Part shown: positions 54,929 through 64,000 of the stretch, one piece after another
Numbering within the stretch: position 1 is the first letter of the stretch
Layout of the letters: each line of letters begins with the position of its first letter
Source: Acinetobacter terrae
GTDB lineage: Bacteria; Pseudomonadota; Gammaproteobacteria; Pseudomonadales; Moraxellaceae
Reading direction: 5' to 3'
Assembly (NCBI RefSeq): GCF_013004375.1
Contig: NZ_JABERI010000015.1
Location: 1-64,000, forward strand
Length of the DNA stretch: 64,000 nucleotides
The notes under the pieces: model-generated
What the model saw: only the letters and a program-made list of their open reading frames with translations
What the model was told of the DNA's origin: nothing
The model's database searches: none
Program-made: the position numbers and the translations under genes

Positions 54929-55186
54929 TTACTCAGCAGCAGCTTCAATAACTTCCACTAAAGCCCAAGCTTTAGTTTTAGAAATTGGGCGGCTTTCTTT
55001 AATGGTTACCAAGTCGCCGGTTTTAGCAACATTGTTCTCATCATGAGCGTGTAATTTAGTTGAACGGCGGATTGATTTGCCATACAACGGGTGTTGAACG
55101 CGGCGTTCAATAAGCACAACAATAGACTTGTCCATTTTGTCGCTTACGACCTTGCCGGTTAACGTGCGAACTGTTTGTTCACTCAT
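54929..55186 (-). CDS. rpsQ: 30S ribosomal protein S17
   Basis: 85 aa, an OB-fold protein: [30 protein letters not shown]. Its start overlaps the rpmC stop by 4 bp. Confidence 0.97.
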   Translation of the reverse strand: MSEQTVRTLTGKVVSDKMDKSIVVLIERRVQHPLYGKSIRRSTKLHAHDENNVAKTGDLVTIKESRPISKTKAWALVEVIEAAAE

Positions 55187-55380
55187 TGTCCGTTCCCCTG
55201 TTTTTCGGTAAGGAGTGTCTTGATACGAGCAATAGTCTTACGAGTAAGCGCAACTTCATGCGATTTACCCAATTGACCAGTTGCCTTAGCCATACGAAGA
55301 CGGAATTGGTTAAGCTGTTGCTCATCAAGCAAAGCTGTCAACTCTTCTACCGATTTTTCACGTAGATCATTAGTTTTCAT
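55183..55380 (-). CDS. rpmC: 50S ribosomal protein L29
   Basis: 65 aa, two helices: [20 protein letters not shown] and the L29 motif [22 protein letters not shown]. It lines the peptide exit. Overlaps rplP by 1 bp and rpsQ by 4 bp. Confidence 0.97.
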   Translation of the reverse strand: MKTNDLREKSVEELTALLDEQQLNQFRLRMAKATGQLGKSHEVALTRKTIARIKTLLTEKQGNGQ

Positions 55381-55793
55381 TACATCACCGTCTTAGTAAC
55401 GATAGTGGTTTTAAACGGAAGCTTAGCAGCTGCAAGCGTAAACGCTTCACGTGCCAATTCTTCGCTAACACCATCCATTTCGTACAAGATCTTACCTGGT
55501 TTGATTTGGCAAACCCAGTATTCCACAGAACCTTTACCTTTACCCATACGAACTTCTAATGGCTTTTCAGTAATTGGTTTGTCTGGGAAAACACGGATAA
55601 AGATCTTACCACCACGTTTTACACGACGGCTGATTGTACGACGCGCAGCTTCAATTTGACGAGCGGTCATTTGACCACGCTCGAGAGATTTAAGTGCAAT
55701 AGTACCGAAAGATACAGTGCTACCACGATGCGCTAGACCAGTGTTACGGCCCTTTTGTACCTTACGGAACTTAGTACGTTTAGGTTGCAACAT
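55380..55793 (-). CDS. rplP: 50S ribosomal protein L16
   Basis: 137 aa. It begins [19 protein letters not shown] and has RIFPDKPIT-type and [12 protein letters not shown] motifs. Sits near the A-site tRNA elbow. In E. coli an equivalent arginine is hydroxylated by RoxA. Confidence 0.98.
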   Translation of the reverse strand: MLQPKRTKFRKVQKGRNTGLAHRGSTVSFGTIALKSLERGQMTARQIEAARRTISRRVKRGGKIFIRVFPDKPITEKPLEVRMGKGKGSVEYWVCQIKPGKILYEMDGVSEELAREAFTLAAAKLPFKTTIVTKTVM

Positions 55794-55796
55794 GGA

Positions 55797-56549
55797 TTAT
55801 TCTCCTTTTTCAGCAGAACGATCATTGCGACGACCACGACGCTCCTGACCTTCACCACGACCGCGACCGCGTTTAGCTGGACGTTCTTCAGCAGGAGCAG
55901 GGTTCATGACTTGTTTCATGCCACCTAAGATCTCGCCACGGAATACCCAAACTTTAACACCAATCGTACCGTATGTAGTTTCAGCACGTACAGATGAGTA
56001 GTCGATGTCAGCACGAAGTGTATGCAAAGGTACACGACCTTCACGATACCATTCAGTACGGGCAATCTCTGCACCACCTAAACGACCAGAAACTTCAACT
56101 TTGATACCTTTAGCACCAGCACGCATAGAGTTTTGAACCGCACGCTTCATAGCACGACGGAACATTACACGTTTTTCTAGTTGAGAAGCGATTGCTTCAG
56201 CAACTAAACGAGCGTCTAAATCTGGGCGATCGATTTCGTTGATGCTTACTTGCGCAGGAACACCCATGATAGATGTTAATTCGCGTTGTAATTTCTCAAT
56301 GTCTTCGCCTTTTTTACCGATAACGATACCTGGACGAGCAGTGCTAATCGTAATTTTAGCAGCACCTGTAGGACGTTCGATAAGAATTTTGCTAATCATC
56401 GCGTTTTTAAGTTTTTTGTTCAAAAACTCACGAACTTGAAGATCTTTAAGCAAATATTCAGCGTATTGTTTCGGACTCGCATACCAGTTAGCGTTATGAC
56501 GTTTCACAACACCTAGGCGGATACCGATTGGATGAACCTTCTGACCCAT
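55797..56549 (-). CDS. rpsC: 30S ribosomal protein S3
   Basis: 250 aa, longer than E. coli S3 (233) because of a C-terminal Arg/Gly/Glu-rich tail (about 215-250). It begins [13 protein letters not shown]. The KH domain motif is [15 protein letters not shown] near residue 76. Forms part of the mRNA entry site. Confidence 0.98.
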   Translation of the reverse strand: MGQKVHPIGIRLGVVKRHNANWYASPKQYAEYLLKDLQVREFLNKKLKNAMISKILIERPTGAAKITISTARPGIVIGKKGEDIEKLQRELTSIMGVPAQVSINEIDRPDLDARLVAEAIASQLEKRVMFRRAMKRAVQNSMRAGAKGIKVEVSGRLGGAEIARTEWYREGRVPLHTLRADIDYSSVRAETTYGTIGVKVWVFRGEILGGMKQVMNPAPAEERPAKRGRGRGEGQERRGRRNDRSAEKGE

Positions 56550-56550
56550 A

Positions 56551-56883
56551 TCAAACCCCTACCTTAACGGTGATGTGACAAGTACGCTTAGTGATACGAT
56601 CTGCACGGCCTTTAGCACGTGGCATAATACGTTTAAGGCTCACACCTTCGTCAACGTAAATCGTAGCAACTTTAAGGTCGTCTACATCTAAACTGTTATT
56701 GTGTTCAGCGTTTGCAACTGCAGATTCCAACGCTTTTTTCACTAAAACTGCAGCTTTTTTGTTGCTGAAGTTTAAGATATTTAAAGCGTGAGCAATAGAT
56801 TTGCCACGAATCAAATCTGCAACCAAACGTGCTTTTTGTGCCGAGATAGCGGCACCGCGTAATTTAGCAGTAACTTCCATCAT
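56551..56883 (-). CDS. rplV: 50S ribosomal protein L22
   Basis: 110 aa. The motif [15 protein letters not shown] is near residue 15, and the C-terminal hairpin [22 protein letters not shown] reaches the exit tunnel. Two adjacent ATG codons compete as starts; both are compatible. Confidence 0.97.
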   Translation of the reverse strand: MMEVTAKLRGAAISAQKARLVADLIRGKSIAHALNILNFSNKKAAVLVKKALESAVANAEHNNSLDVDDLKVATIYVDEGVSLKRIMPRAKGRADRITKRTCHITVKVGV

Positions 56884-56889
56884 AGCACC

Positions 56890-57165
56890 TTAACGTTTAG
56901 ATTTCTTGTCAACACCGTGACCACGATAGGTACGAGTTGGCGCGAATTCACCGAGTTTATGACCAACCATATGTTCAGATACAATTACCGGAACATGGTT
57001 ACGACCATTATGAACAGAAATTGTTAAACCAACAAAATCTGGGAGTATCATCGAACGACGCGACCAAGTTTTGATCGGCTTACGGTTATTAGCCGCGATA
57101 GCCGCTTCAACCTTAGCGAACAAGTGCGCATCGACGAATGGGCCTTTTTTCAGAGAACGAGGCAT
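56890..57165 (-). CDS. rpsS: 30S ribosomal protein S19
   Basis: 91 aa. It begins [15 protein letters not shown], with [17 protein letters not shown] and the C-terminal [15 protein letters not shown]. Head protein that contacts S13. Confidence 0.98.
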   Translation of the reverse strand: MPRSLKKGPFVDAHLFAKVEAAIAANNRKPIKTWSRRSMILPDFVGLTISVHNGRNHVPVIVSEHMVGHKLGEFAPTRTYRGHGVDKKSKR

Positions 57166-57184
57166 TGTCAGATTCCTTTACTTG

Positions 57185-58009
57185 TTACTTAACGCGACGG
57201 TCGCGAATAATCATCTTAGTCGTACGCTTGTTGGTACGTGTTTTGTACCCTTTAGCTTTTTGACCCCATGGGCTTACAGGTTGAATACCTTTATTACGCC
57301 CTTCACCACCACCATGTGGATGGTCAACTGGGTTCATAGCCATACCACGTACGGTAGGACGAACGCCACGCCAGCGTGAAGCACCCGCTTTACCGAGTGA
57401 ACGAAGGTTGCTTTCTTGGTTAGAAACTTCACCAAGTACAGCACGGCATTCAACGTGAATTTTACGCATTTCGCCAGAACGTAGACGAACAATTGCGTAA
57501 GAACCGTCACGACCCAACAACTGAACAGAAGTACCAGCTGAACGAGCTAATTGCGCGCCTTTACCGATTTTAAGTTCGATGTTGTGCAGAGTAGAACCGA
57601 TAGGCATGTTGCGAAGTGGCAAGCAGTTACCTGGACGAATTGGAGCATCGTTACCAGATTGTACTTTATCACCAGCACGTAAACCTTTAGGAGCGATGAT
57701 ATAACGACGTTCACCATCAGCATACAATACCAAAGCAATGTGTGCAGTACGGTTAGGATCGTATTCGATACGCTCTACAGTTGCAGGAATACCATCTTTG
57801 TTACGTTTGAAGTCAACAATACGGTAGTTCTGCTTATGACCGCCACCAACGTGACGAGTCGTAATGTGACCGTTGTTATTACGACCACCAGTACGTTTTT
57901 TAGCTTCAACCAACGGAGCATAAGGCGCGCCTTTGTGAAGATGGTCATGAACGACTTTCTCTACAAAGCGACGTCCTGGTGACGTTGGCTTACATTTTTG
58001 AATAGGCAT
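57185..58009 (-). CDS. rplB: 50S ribosomal protein L2
   Basis: 274 aa; needed for subunit association and the peptidyl-transferase centre. [20 protein letters not shown] near residue 214 is the invariant motif with its functional His. It begins [16 protein letters not shown]. Confidence 0.98.
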   Translation of the reverse strand: MPIQKCKPTSPGRRFVEKVVHDHLHKGAPYAPLVEAKKRTGGRNNNGHITTRHVGGGHKQNYRIVDFKRNKDGIPATVERIEYDPNRTAHIALVLYADGERRYIIAPKGLRAGDKVQSGNDAPIRPGNCLPLRNMPIGSTLHNIELKIGKGAQLARSAGTSVQLLGRDGSYAIVRLRSGEMRKIHVECRAVLGEVSNQESNLRSLGKAGASRWRGVRPTVRGMAMNPVDHPHGGGEGRNKGIQPVSPWGQKAKGYKTRTNKRTTKMIIRDRRVK

Positions 58010-58020
58010 AATTCTCGTCC

Positions 58021-58341
58021 TTATTCCGCTGCGCTTTCAGCGGTATCGCCCAAGTCAGCCATTTGAACATCTTGGCCAGCTTTCAGGGTGACGTATGCTT
58101 TTTTAACATCAGAACGACGTCCTAATGTTTTACCAAAGCGTTTAGTCTTACCTTTAGTGATCGTCGTGTTAACTTTAACAACTTGAACACCAAAGAGTTG
58201 TTCCACTGCTTTTTTGATTTCAAGTTTAGTTGCGTTAATAGCAACTTTAAAAACTTGAACACCAGCAGCTTCACCTAGAGCTTGTGCTTTTTCTGAGAAT
58301 ACAGGTCCTTGTAGGACTTGATAGATACGTTCGTTGTTCAT
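58021..58341 (-). CDS. rplW: 50S ribosomal protein L23
   Basis: 106 aa; docking site for trigger factor and SRP at the tunnel exit. It has [31 protein letters not shown] and [20 protein letters not shown]. Overlaps rplD by 4 bp. Confidence 0.97.
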   Translation of the reverse strand: MNNERIYQVLQGPVFSEKAQALGEAAGVQVFKVAINATKLEIKKAVEQLFGVQVVKVNTTITKGKTKRFGKTLGRRSDVKKAYVTLKAGQDVQMADLGDTAESAAE

Positions 58342-58940
58342 CCGAGTTCTACCTCAATTTTCTTAGCAGCAGCTACAGACATAACAACTTTGTCGAACGC
58401 GATCAAGCTAACAGGATCAATTGCAGCAGCATCAACCACATCTACATGCGGAATGTTACGTGCAGCAAGATATAGATTCTCATCTACAGCATCCGTAACG
58501 ATTAATGCGCGAACAGCATTTAAGTCGTTAAGCTTAGCAAGCAATTCTTTAGTTTTAGGAGCAGCAACAGCAAACTCTTCAACCAATACCAAGCGATCTT
58601 GACGAACAAGTTCAGCTAAGATGCATTGCATAGCACCACGGTACATTTTACGGTTAACTTTTTGAGACCAATCTTGTGGACGAGCAGCAAAAGTTTTACC
58701 ACCGCCAACCCAGATTGGGCTACGAATAGAACCAGCACGCGCACGGCCAGTACCTTTTTGACGGAAAGGTTTTTTACCACCGCCAGATACATCGCCACGT
58801 GATTTTTGAGCTTTAGAACCTTGACGACCACCAGCTAAATAAGCTGTAACAACTTGGTGTACAAGAGCTTCGTTAAACTCACGTCCGAAAGCAACTTCAG
58901 ATAATTCAACAGCAGAGCCGGAAACAGTATTTAAATTCAC
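58338..58940 (-). CDS. rplD: 50S ribosomal protein L4
   Basis: 200 aa. The long extended loop [29 protein letters not shown] near 41-70 reaches the exit tunnel. L4 represses the S10 operon in E. coli and relatives by acting on the leader; whether that holds here is open. Confidence 0.98.
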   Translation of the reverse strand: MNLNTVSGSAVELSEVAFGREFNEALVHQVVTAYLAGGRQGSKAQKSRGDVSGGGKKPFRQKGTGRARAGSIRSPIWVGGGKTFAARPQDWSQKVNRKMYRGAMQCILAELVRQDRLVLVEEFAVAAPKTKELLAKLNDLNAVRALIVTDAVDENLYLAARNIPHVDVVDAAAIDPVSLIAFDKVVMSVAAAKKIEVELG

Positions 58941-58951
58941 AATATTTCCCC

Positions 58952-59590
58952 TCAGGCCTTGATCGTAGGGCGAACGATTACGTCGCCACCAGTAGCACCA
59001 GGAACCGCACCTTTAACAACAAGAACTGAACGTTCTGTGTCAATAGATACAATCTCAAGACCCTGTGTAGTTACGCGTTCAGCACCTAAGTGACCAGGCA
59101 TTTTTTTGCCTTTGAATACGCGACCAGGTGTCTGGTTTTGACCTGTAGAACCTACAGCACGATGAGACAATGAGTTACCGTGAGTTGCGTCTTGCGTACG
59201 GAAGTTCCAACGTTTAACACCACCTTGAAAACCTTTACCTTTAGATTGACCAGTTACGTCAACAATTTGACCCACTGTGAACAATTCAACGGTAAGCGCA
59301 CCACCAACTTCACGACCTTCAAGATCAGCTTCTGTAGCGCGGAATTCTTTAACTAAACGACCAGCAGCAACACCCGCTTTAGCGAAGTGACCTTTCTGAG
59401 GATTAGTTACGCGAGATTCGCGACGCTCACCAGTAGTGATTTGAATCGCTTGATAACCATCAGTTTCAAGCGTTTTGATTTGAGTGATGCGGTTAGGATC
59501 AACCTCAATCACTGTAACAGGCACAGAAACACCAGCATCTGTAAAGATACGTGTCATACCGCACTTGCGACCGACTAAACCAATAGCCAT
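58952..59590 (-). CDS. rplC: 50S ribosomal protein L3
   Basis: 212 aa from [16 protein letters not shown]. The start at 59590 has GAGG nine bases upstream; the ATG at 59596 is too near that site. The central loop [30 protein letters not shown] reaches the peptidyl-transferase centre and includes the Gln methylated by PrmB in E. coli. Confidence 0.98.
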   Translation of the reverse strand: MAIGLVGRKCGMTRIFTDAGVSVPVTVIEVDPNRITQIKTLETDGYQAIQITTGERRESRVTNPQKGHFAKAGVAAGRLVKEFRATEADLEGREVGGALTVELFTVGQIVDVTGQSKGKGFQGGVKRWNFRTQDATHGNSLSHRAVGSTGQNQTPGRVFKGKKMPGHLGAERVTTQGLEIVSIDTERSVLVVKGAVPGATGGDVIVRPTIKA

Positions 59591-59650
59591 GTGCATAAAC
59601 CTCTAAAAAAGCGGCTTAATTAACTTAGAGTGTTAATTAACCCGAAAGCC

Positions 59651-59962
59651 TTAACCCAATGCGATCTGAACATCTACACCAGCTGCAAGATCTAATTTCA
59701 TCAATGCATCAACAGTTTTGTCTGTTGGTTGAACGATATCGATCAAACGCTTGTAAGTGCGGATTTCATACTGATCACGCGCGTCTTTATTAACGTGCGG
59801 TGAAGTTAGAACGTTAAAACGTTCGATGCGTGTAGGCATCGGAATTGGACCACAAACTTGTGCGCCAGTGCGTTTTGCTGTTTCTACGATCTCTTGAGCA
59901 GATTGATCAATCAGACGATGATCAAAAGACTTCAAACGGATACGGATTCTCTGGTTAGACAT
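59651..59962 (-). CDS. rpsJ: 30S ribosomal protein S10
   Basis: 103 aa from [19 protein letters not shown], the standard N-terminus; an upstream in-frame ATG at 59998 lies in the leader. [20 protein letters not shown] is the conserved C-terminal part. It is also NusE, partner of NusB in antitermination. First gene of the cluster. Confidence 0.98.
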
Positions 59963-60121
59963 ACCAGTAAACTCCAAGCCAAAAATATAAAGAATCACCT
60001 CTGACGCATCTCACCCTATTGGTAAGTGTCAAAGGCAGTGAAAATCACTAAGGTCATGATCGATGCCACGACTGTCACGATATTAACTACTTTATTCGTA
60101 GTTAACCCTTTTACTAAAAGG
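59963..60121 (-). promoter_or_regulatory. S10 operon leader RNA
   Basis: About 160 nt of untranslated leader. It contains a perfect 8-bp hairpin TTAACTAC/GTAGTTAA with a 7-nt loop (60083-60105) and a second, AGTGA/TCACT with a 3-nt loop (60037-60049). Gammaproteobacterial S10 leaders commonly mediate L4 feedback. No sequence match to the E. coli leader is evident to me. Confidence 0.55.
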
Positions 60122-60127
60122 CCGCTC

Positions 60128-60156
60128 ATTATAGCTATTGTTTAACGCTTAAGCAA
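60128..60156 (-). promoter_or_regulatory. S10 operon promoter
   Basis: Minus strand: -35 TTGCTT (60151-60156), 17-bp spacer, consensus -10 TATAAT (60128-60133), followed by a GC-rich discriminator GAGCGGCC as expected for stringent control. Confidence 0.8.
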
Positions 60157-60220
60157 ATCTCTTTTCAACTTTTTAGTATATTTATCACAGCACAAATTTG
60201 TAACATTGTTTAAAAATAAA

Positions 60221-60958
60221 TCAACTTGCGGTTTTTTGCAAAACGTACTCTATCGCTTGGTTTAATATTTGATTTCCTTGAAAAAAATTACTTTTTGGCG
60301 TCTTTTTTAATTGTTGTTCAGATTGCACATATTCTCCTGAAAAATTTACCAGCTCTTCATCATTTTCCAAAAATAGCTTTAACGCCTCGGGGGTGATTTC
60401 CGGATGAAATTGGAATCCCAAGACATTTTTTCCGATTTGGTACATCTGGTTTCGACAAACATCATTTTCCGCTAAATGAATCGCTCCTTTCGGAATTTCA
60501 AAGGTTTCGCTATGCCATTGCATCACATTAAATTGATCAGGTAATTCAAAACACGCTTCAGGTACATGCTTAACTTTGCGCACCCCACTCCAACCTCGTT
60601 CTTGTTTTTCATTACGGCGAACTGCTGCACCCAATGCATTCGCGATAAGTTGCCCCCCCAAACACAAACCGATTGCAGGTTTGCCCATCGACAAATAACG
60701 TCGCAACCAGCGTTTTTCTACCTTTAACCAGGGGAAATTTGCTTCATCGTTCACACTCATTGGCCCACCCATAATAATGAGCAAATCGACATCTTCCACG
60801 TGAGGCAAAGCTTCAATATCCAAAGGACGGTCTACAGGTAATGCAAAAAACTCCGTTGCACTAATTTTAGCATGGTGCTGTTTTAAAAATTGATAACAAC
60901 TGCCGAACCCTTCACCAGCAATATGCTGAAAATAATGTACTTTTAAATGCGACTTCAT
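60221..60958 (-). CDS. class I glutamine amidotransferase-like protein
   Basis: 245 aa, GMP-synthase-like amidotransferase fold. The nucleophile elbow GLCLGGQ has Cys99, and the His-Glu pair is H185 and E187 in FQFHPEITPEA; MGGPMSVND (63-71) forms the oxyanion region. The triad is intact, so it is an active hydrolase or glutaminase, but no synthase partner is adjacent. AGG lies nine bases before the start. Divergent from the PLP enzyme gene, sharing a 158-bp region. Relatives act on gamma-glutamyl compounds or as stand-alone amidases. Confidence 0.85.
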   Translation of the reverse strand: MKSHLKVHYFQHIAGEGFGSCYQFLKQHHAKISATEFFALPVDRPLDIEALPHVEDVDLLIIMGGPMSVNDEANFPWLKVEKRWLRRYLSMGKPAIGLCLGGQLIANALGAAVRRNEKQERGWSGVRKVKHVPEACFELPDQFNVMQWHSETFEIPKGAIHLAENDVCRNQMYQIGKNVLGFQFHPEITPEALKLFLENDEELVNFSGEYVQSEQQLKKTPKSNFFQGNQILNQAIEYVLQKTAS

Positions 60959-61116
60959 GCGCTCCCACCTATTGTTGTGTTCTGATATAGGTTTAGCAAA
61001 AATGAAGCCAACTTTATGTGCAGATTAACGTTTCTATACATTTCGGCATTTATATAGCCTAATGTGAGAGTTTCTCTTAAGCTAAGGCTAATTTTGATAC
61101 GACTTAGAGCAGAACC

Positions 61117-62319
61117 TTGAAAAAAAATCCACAAACAGAACTCATTCATGCACCACGAAAAGCCCTGCAATACATTTCTACGGTTCAACCTCCCCTGTTT
61201 CGCGCATCGACCATTATTTTTGAAGACACCAATGCACTGTTTAATCGCCATTGGACAGATGCCTATGACTATAGTTATGGCACCCACGGCACACCGACAA
61301 CTTTCACCTTAGGCGACAACATTGCTCAAATTGAAGGAGGTGAATATTGCCTGCTGGCACCAAGTGGTTTGTCTGCCATCAACTTGGTTAATTCATGCTT
61401 TTTGGCACAGGGAGATGAAGTCTGGGTTGCAGACAATATCTATGGTCCAAACATGGAACATTTGCGCAATCTGGAAACGCGTTACGGCATTACAGTTAAG
61501 GTTTACAATGCAATAGATGTGGAGAGTTTTCAACCTACAAATAAAGCCAAACTGATTTGGTTAGAAGCTGCAGGCTCAGTCACTTTAGAATTCCCCAACT
61601 TAGCGGGTCTGGTGAATAAAGCCAAACAAGCCAATGTTTTGACTGCACTGGATAACACTTGGGGTGCAGGACTTGCATTTAATGCCTTTGATTTTTCTAA
61701 TCAGCATTTAAGTGTCGACCTCACCGTGCATGCGCTGACTAAATATCCAAGCGGTGGTGGCGATATTTTAATGGGTTCGGTGGTGACACGTGACAAGAAC
61801 CTACATCACAAACTGTTCCGTATGCATGCCATTCAAGGCATCTCCGTTTCAGGTGATGATGCTGCACAAGTTCAACGTAGCCTTGCTTCAATGCAAGTGC
61901 GTTATCAACATCAGTCTCAAAGTGCTTTAAAACTGCTAAATTGGCTTAAAAAGCAAAAAGAATTTGTTCAGGTATTGCATCCTGCCGATGAATCATCTGC
62001 TGGACACGACTATTGGAAAGAGATTTGTACTACAGGTCAAAGCGCCGGCTTGGTCAGTGTTATTTTTAAACCTGAATATACATTGAAAGATATTCGTAAA
62101 TTCTGTGATGCCTTACAACTGTTTAAGTTGGGTTTTAGCTGGGGTGGTCCTGTCAGCCTGGTCATGCTATACAACTTAAAAGATATGCGTGTTTTGGAAA
62201 CTACACATTTACAACAAGGTTTATTGGTTCGCTTTTGTATAGGGCTAGAACATCCGACCGATTTAATACAAGATATAGAAAACGCGTTAAAACAATTGAA
62301 TACGCCACAACTCGAATAA
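61117..62319 (+). CDS. metC: cystathionine beta-lyase-type PLP enzyme (Cys/Met metabolism family)
   Basis: 400 aa, fold-type I PLP enzyme. K209 in LTKYPSGGGD holds the PLP, D179 pairs with its pyridine nitrogen (ALDNTWGAG), and YGTHGTPT (54-61) and LAPSGLSAIN are the family's phosphate-binding motifs. The pattern is that of bacterial cystathionine beta-lyases (cystathionine to homocysteine, pyruvate and ammonia), though gamma-lyase or other C-S lyase activity cannot be excluded. It starts at TTG. The next gene lies 33 bp on. Confidence 0.82.
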   Translation: MKKNPQTELIHAPRKALQYISTVQPPLFRASTIIFEDTNALFNRHWTDAYDYSYGTHGTPTTFTLGDNIAQIEGGEYCLLAPSGLSAINLVNSCFLAQGDEVWVADNIYGPNMEHLRNLETRYGITVKVYNAIDVESFQPTNKAKLIWLEAAGSVTLEFPNLAGLVNKAKQANVLTALDNTWGAGLAFNAFDFSNQHLSVDLTVHALTKYPSGGGDILMGSVVTRDKNLHHKLFRMHAIQGISVSGDDAAQVQRSLASMQVRYQHQSQSALKLLNWLKKQKEFVQVLHPADESSAGHDYWKEICTTGQSAGLVSVIFKPEYTLKDIRKFCDALQLFKLGFSWGGPVSLVMLYNLKDMRVLETTHLQQGLLVRFCIGLEHPTDLIQDIENALKQLNTPQLE

Positions 62320-62352
62320 CTTCAGACACAAGAACATAAAATAGGAACACAT

Positions 62353-63936
62353 ATGGGTACACCTATCGTTATTGCCAAGAAAACCTCAAATACACAACAA
62401 GAGATTGTTTTACATTCCCAGTTCGCCAACCGTCATGGCTTAATTGCAGGTGCAACTGGAACGGGTAAAACAGTCACGCTAAAAGTTCTGGCTGAAAACT
62501 TTTCCCGAATTGGTGTGCCCGTATTTTTAGCCGATGCCAAAGGCGATGTTTCCAGCCTTGCTAAAGCTGGCTCAAGCAATCCTAAATTTGATGAACGTCT
62601 AAAAGTCTTAAATATTGAATCCATTCCGTTTGCTGCATCACCAGTAGTATTTTGGGATTTATTTGGAGAACAAGGTCATCCGATTCGTACCACGGTTTCG
62701 GAAATAGGACCGTTACTATTAGCGCAAATGCTCAATCTGAATGATACCCAAGAAGGCGTACTTTCAGCGGTTTTTCGCATAGCTGATGATCAAGGCCTAC
62801 TATTGATTGATTTTAAGGATTTAAAATCCATTATTACCTATGTGTCTGAACATGCCGCGGAATTTCAGGCTGAATACGGCAACCTTTCTCCTGCCAGTCT
62901 AGGCGCCATTCAACGGAATTTATTGGCACTCGCAGACCAAGGCGGCGATCAGTTTTTTGGTGAACCCAGTTTAAATATTCTGGATTTTATTCAGACGGAT
63001 AGCCAAGGACGTGGTTATATCAACCTGTTGGCCGCAGACAAGTTAATGAACACCCCTAAACTGTATGCCACCTTCTTACTCTGGATGCTATCGGAACTGT
63101 TTGAACAGTTGCCCGAAGTGGGCGATATGGATAAGCCCAAACTGGTGTTTTTCTTCGATGAAGCACATTTACTGTTTGATAATGCCAGCGCAGCACTACA
63201 AGAAAAAATAGAACAGGTGGTGCGTTTGATTCGCTCCAAAGGCGTCGGGATTTACTTTGTCACTCAAAATCCACTCGACTTGCCTGAAAGCGTACTCGGA
63301 CAACTCGGTAACCGCGTCCAGCATGCCTTACGTGCATTCACCCCAAAAGATCAAAAAGCGGTAAAAACAGCAGCAGATACCTTCCGCGCCAACTCTGAAT
63401 TTAAAGTCGATCAAGCCATTACCGAACTGGGTGTTGGTGAAGCTTTAATTAGCTGTCTGGATGAAAAAGGGATTCCACAAATTGTAGAGCGTGGCTGGGT
63501 GATGCCGCCCTACTCTTCATTTAGCCCGATTAGCTTAGATGAACGCAAAATACTGATGAATCAAAGTATTGTTGCAGGAGTATATGAGCAACCTGTTGAC
63601 CGCGAAAGTGCCTATGAAATGTTGCAGCAAAAAGTAGCCCAGCATCAGCAACAGGCAGTTGCCGAGGAAACAGCGAAACAGCAAGCTAAACAACAAGAAG
63701 CCTTAGCCAAACAACAAGCCAAAGAGCAGGAAGCATTTGCAAAGCAGCAAGCACGTGAACAAGAACGTATTGCACGTGAGCAGCAGAAAGAAGCTGAACG
63801 CGCATCAAAACAACGTGAAAAAATGACCCAAGATATTGTCGGGACATTTGCGAAAAGTGCGGCACGCAGTTTAGGTAGCAGTACCGGACAGAAAATTGTC
63901 CGTGGCTTACTCGGCTCTCTTTTCGGCAGAAAATAA
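62353..63936 (+). CDS. HerA-like ATPase, YjgR/DUF853 family
   Basis: 527 aa. Walker A GATGTGKT at 33-40 and Walker [10 protein letters not shown] with D269 and E270; [18 protein letters not shown] is characteristic of YjgR. These are FtsK-HerA superfamily motor ATPases with unclear role. From about residue 425 the chain becomes a Gln/Ala/Lys/Glu-rich helix with repeated KQQAK-QEA units (about 430-490), likely a coiled coil. A short Gly/Ser-rich C-terminus follows. AGGAACACAT precedes the ATG. It may be co-transcribed with the PLP enzyme gene. Confidence 0.9.
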   Translation: MGTPIVIAKKTSNTQQEIVLHSQFANRHGLIAGATGTGKTVTLKVLAENFSRIGVPVFLADAKGDVSSLAKAGSSNPKFDERLKVLNIESIPFAASPVVFWDLFGEQGHPIRTTVSEIGPLLLAQMLNLNDTQEGVLSAVFRIADDQGLLLIDFKDLKSIITYVSEHAAEFQAEYGNLSPASLGAIQRNLLALADQGGDQFFGEPSLNILDFIQTDSQGRGYINLLAADKLMNTPKLYATFLLWMLSELFEQLPEVGDMDKPKLVFFFDEAHLLFDNASAALQEKIEQVVRLIRSKGVGIYFVTQNPLDLPESVLGQLGNRVQHALRAFTPKDQKAVKTAADTFRANSEFKVDQAITELGVGEALISCLDEKGIPQIVERGWVMPPYSSFSPISLDERKILMNQSIVAGVYEQPVDRESAYEMLQQKVAQHQQQAVAEETAKQQAKQQEALAKQQAKEQEAFAKQQAREQERIAREQQKEAERASKQREKMTQDIVGTFAKSAARSLGSSTGQKIVRGLLGSLFGRK

Positions 63937-64000
63937 CTCTTTTTATTCCTATCAAGATTTTTAAAATTATGGGATATTCAGATATCCCATAATTATTTTA

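Noticed and set aside
54777-55046. 89-codon plus-strand frame in the ribosomal cluster
   Set aside because: Antisense to rplN and rpsQ and the gap between them, with no start signal. The 92-bp rpsQ-rplN gap itself shows only weak inverted repeats (TTTCGA/TCGAAA).
60955-61287. 110-codon minus-strand frame between the amidotransferase and the PLP enzyme
   Set aside because: It overlaps the PLP enzyme start in antisense and the shared promoter region; no protein-like features.

Overview
The window is a stretch of chromosome from a low-GC gammaproteobacterium, almost certainly an Acinetobacter. Support comes from the Moraxellaceae-style ribosomal and Mdh proteins, an AlmA-type long-chain alkane monooxygenase, DUF2789 and DUF3108 proteins, the miaB-phoH-ybeY order and short AT-rich intergenic regions. 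No prophage, insertion sequence or CRISPR array was seen. Protein families were assigned by reading motifs and by memory of the families, not by database search.

Layout. 0.4-6.4 kb: an unrecognised protein, pssA, rlmJ, a 2-oxoglutarate/Fe(II) oxygenase, a small unknown, two tandem DUF2789 genes and mdh. 6.6-9.2 kb: a secreted RNase T2-fold protein that has lost its catalytic residues, just downstream of a lytic transglycosylase. 9.6-12.7 kb: miaB-phoH-ybeY. 12.9-16.7 kb: an ABM-fold protein, a TonB-like protein, an unknown, a DUF3108 protein and xpt. 17.2-19.6 kb: a three-gene operon resembling Caulobacter hfaA-hfaB-hfaD (holdfast anchor; HfaB is CsgG-like). This is the most interesting system here. 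20.4-27.6 kb: a zinc-ribbon/glycine-zipper protein, wrbA, a YihY protein, two DMT exporters (one YddG), a FAH-family hydrolase, a YcxB-like protein and an exported protein with two START-like halves.

27.6-30.9 kb: three identical tRNA-Arg(ACG) genes and one tRNA-Ser(GCT). A patatin-like phospholipase and a RibD/DHFR-like gene lie between tRNA-Arg copies, and duplicated tRNA 3' flanks suggest gene gain at the tRNA. 31-38 kb: rnr, a membrane protein, an oligopeptidase A-like M3 peptidase, a YheV zinc ribbon, a membrane-anchored coiled coil and a DMT transporter. 38-43.3 kb: a TRAP transporter Q-M fusion, a rhombosortase, a TatT lipoprotein, an overlooked 37-residue membrane peptide with its own terminator, and ygfX-sdhE. 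43.4-46.2 kb: a long-chain-type acyl-CoA dehydrogenase converging on almA, a pairing that fits alkane and fatty-acid catabolism.

46.4-60.2 kb: the complete S10-spc-alpha ribosomal cluster on the minus strand, rpsJ through rplQ, including secY, rpmJ, rpmD and rpoA. A good promoter and a roughly 160-nt leader precede rpsJ. A second promoter and a hairpin leader precede rpsM. 60.2-64 kb: a class I glutamine amidotransferase-like protein divergent from a cystathionine-lyase-type PLP enzyme, then a YjgR/HerA-like ATPase.
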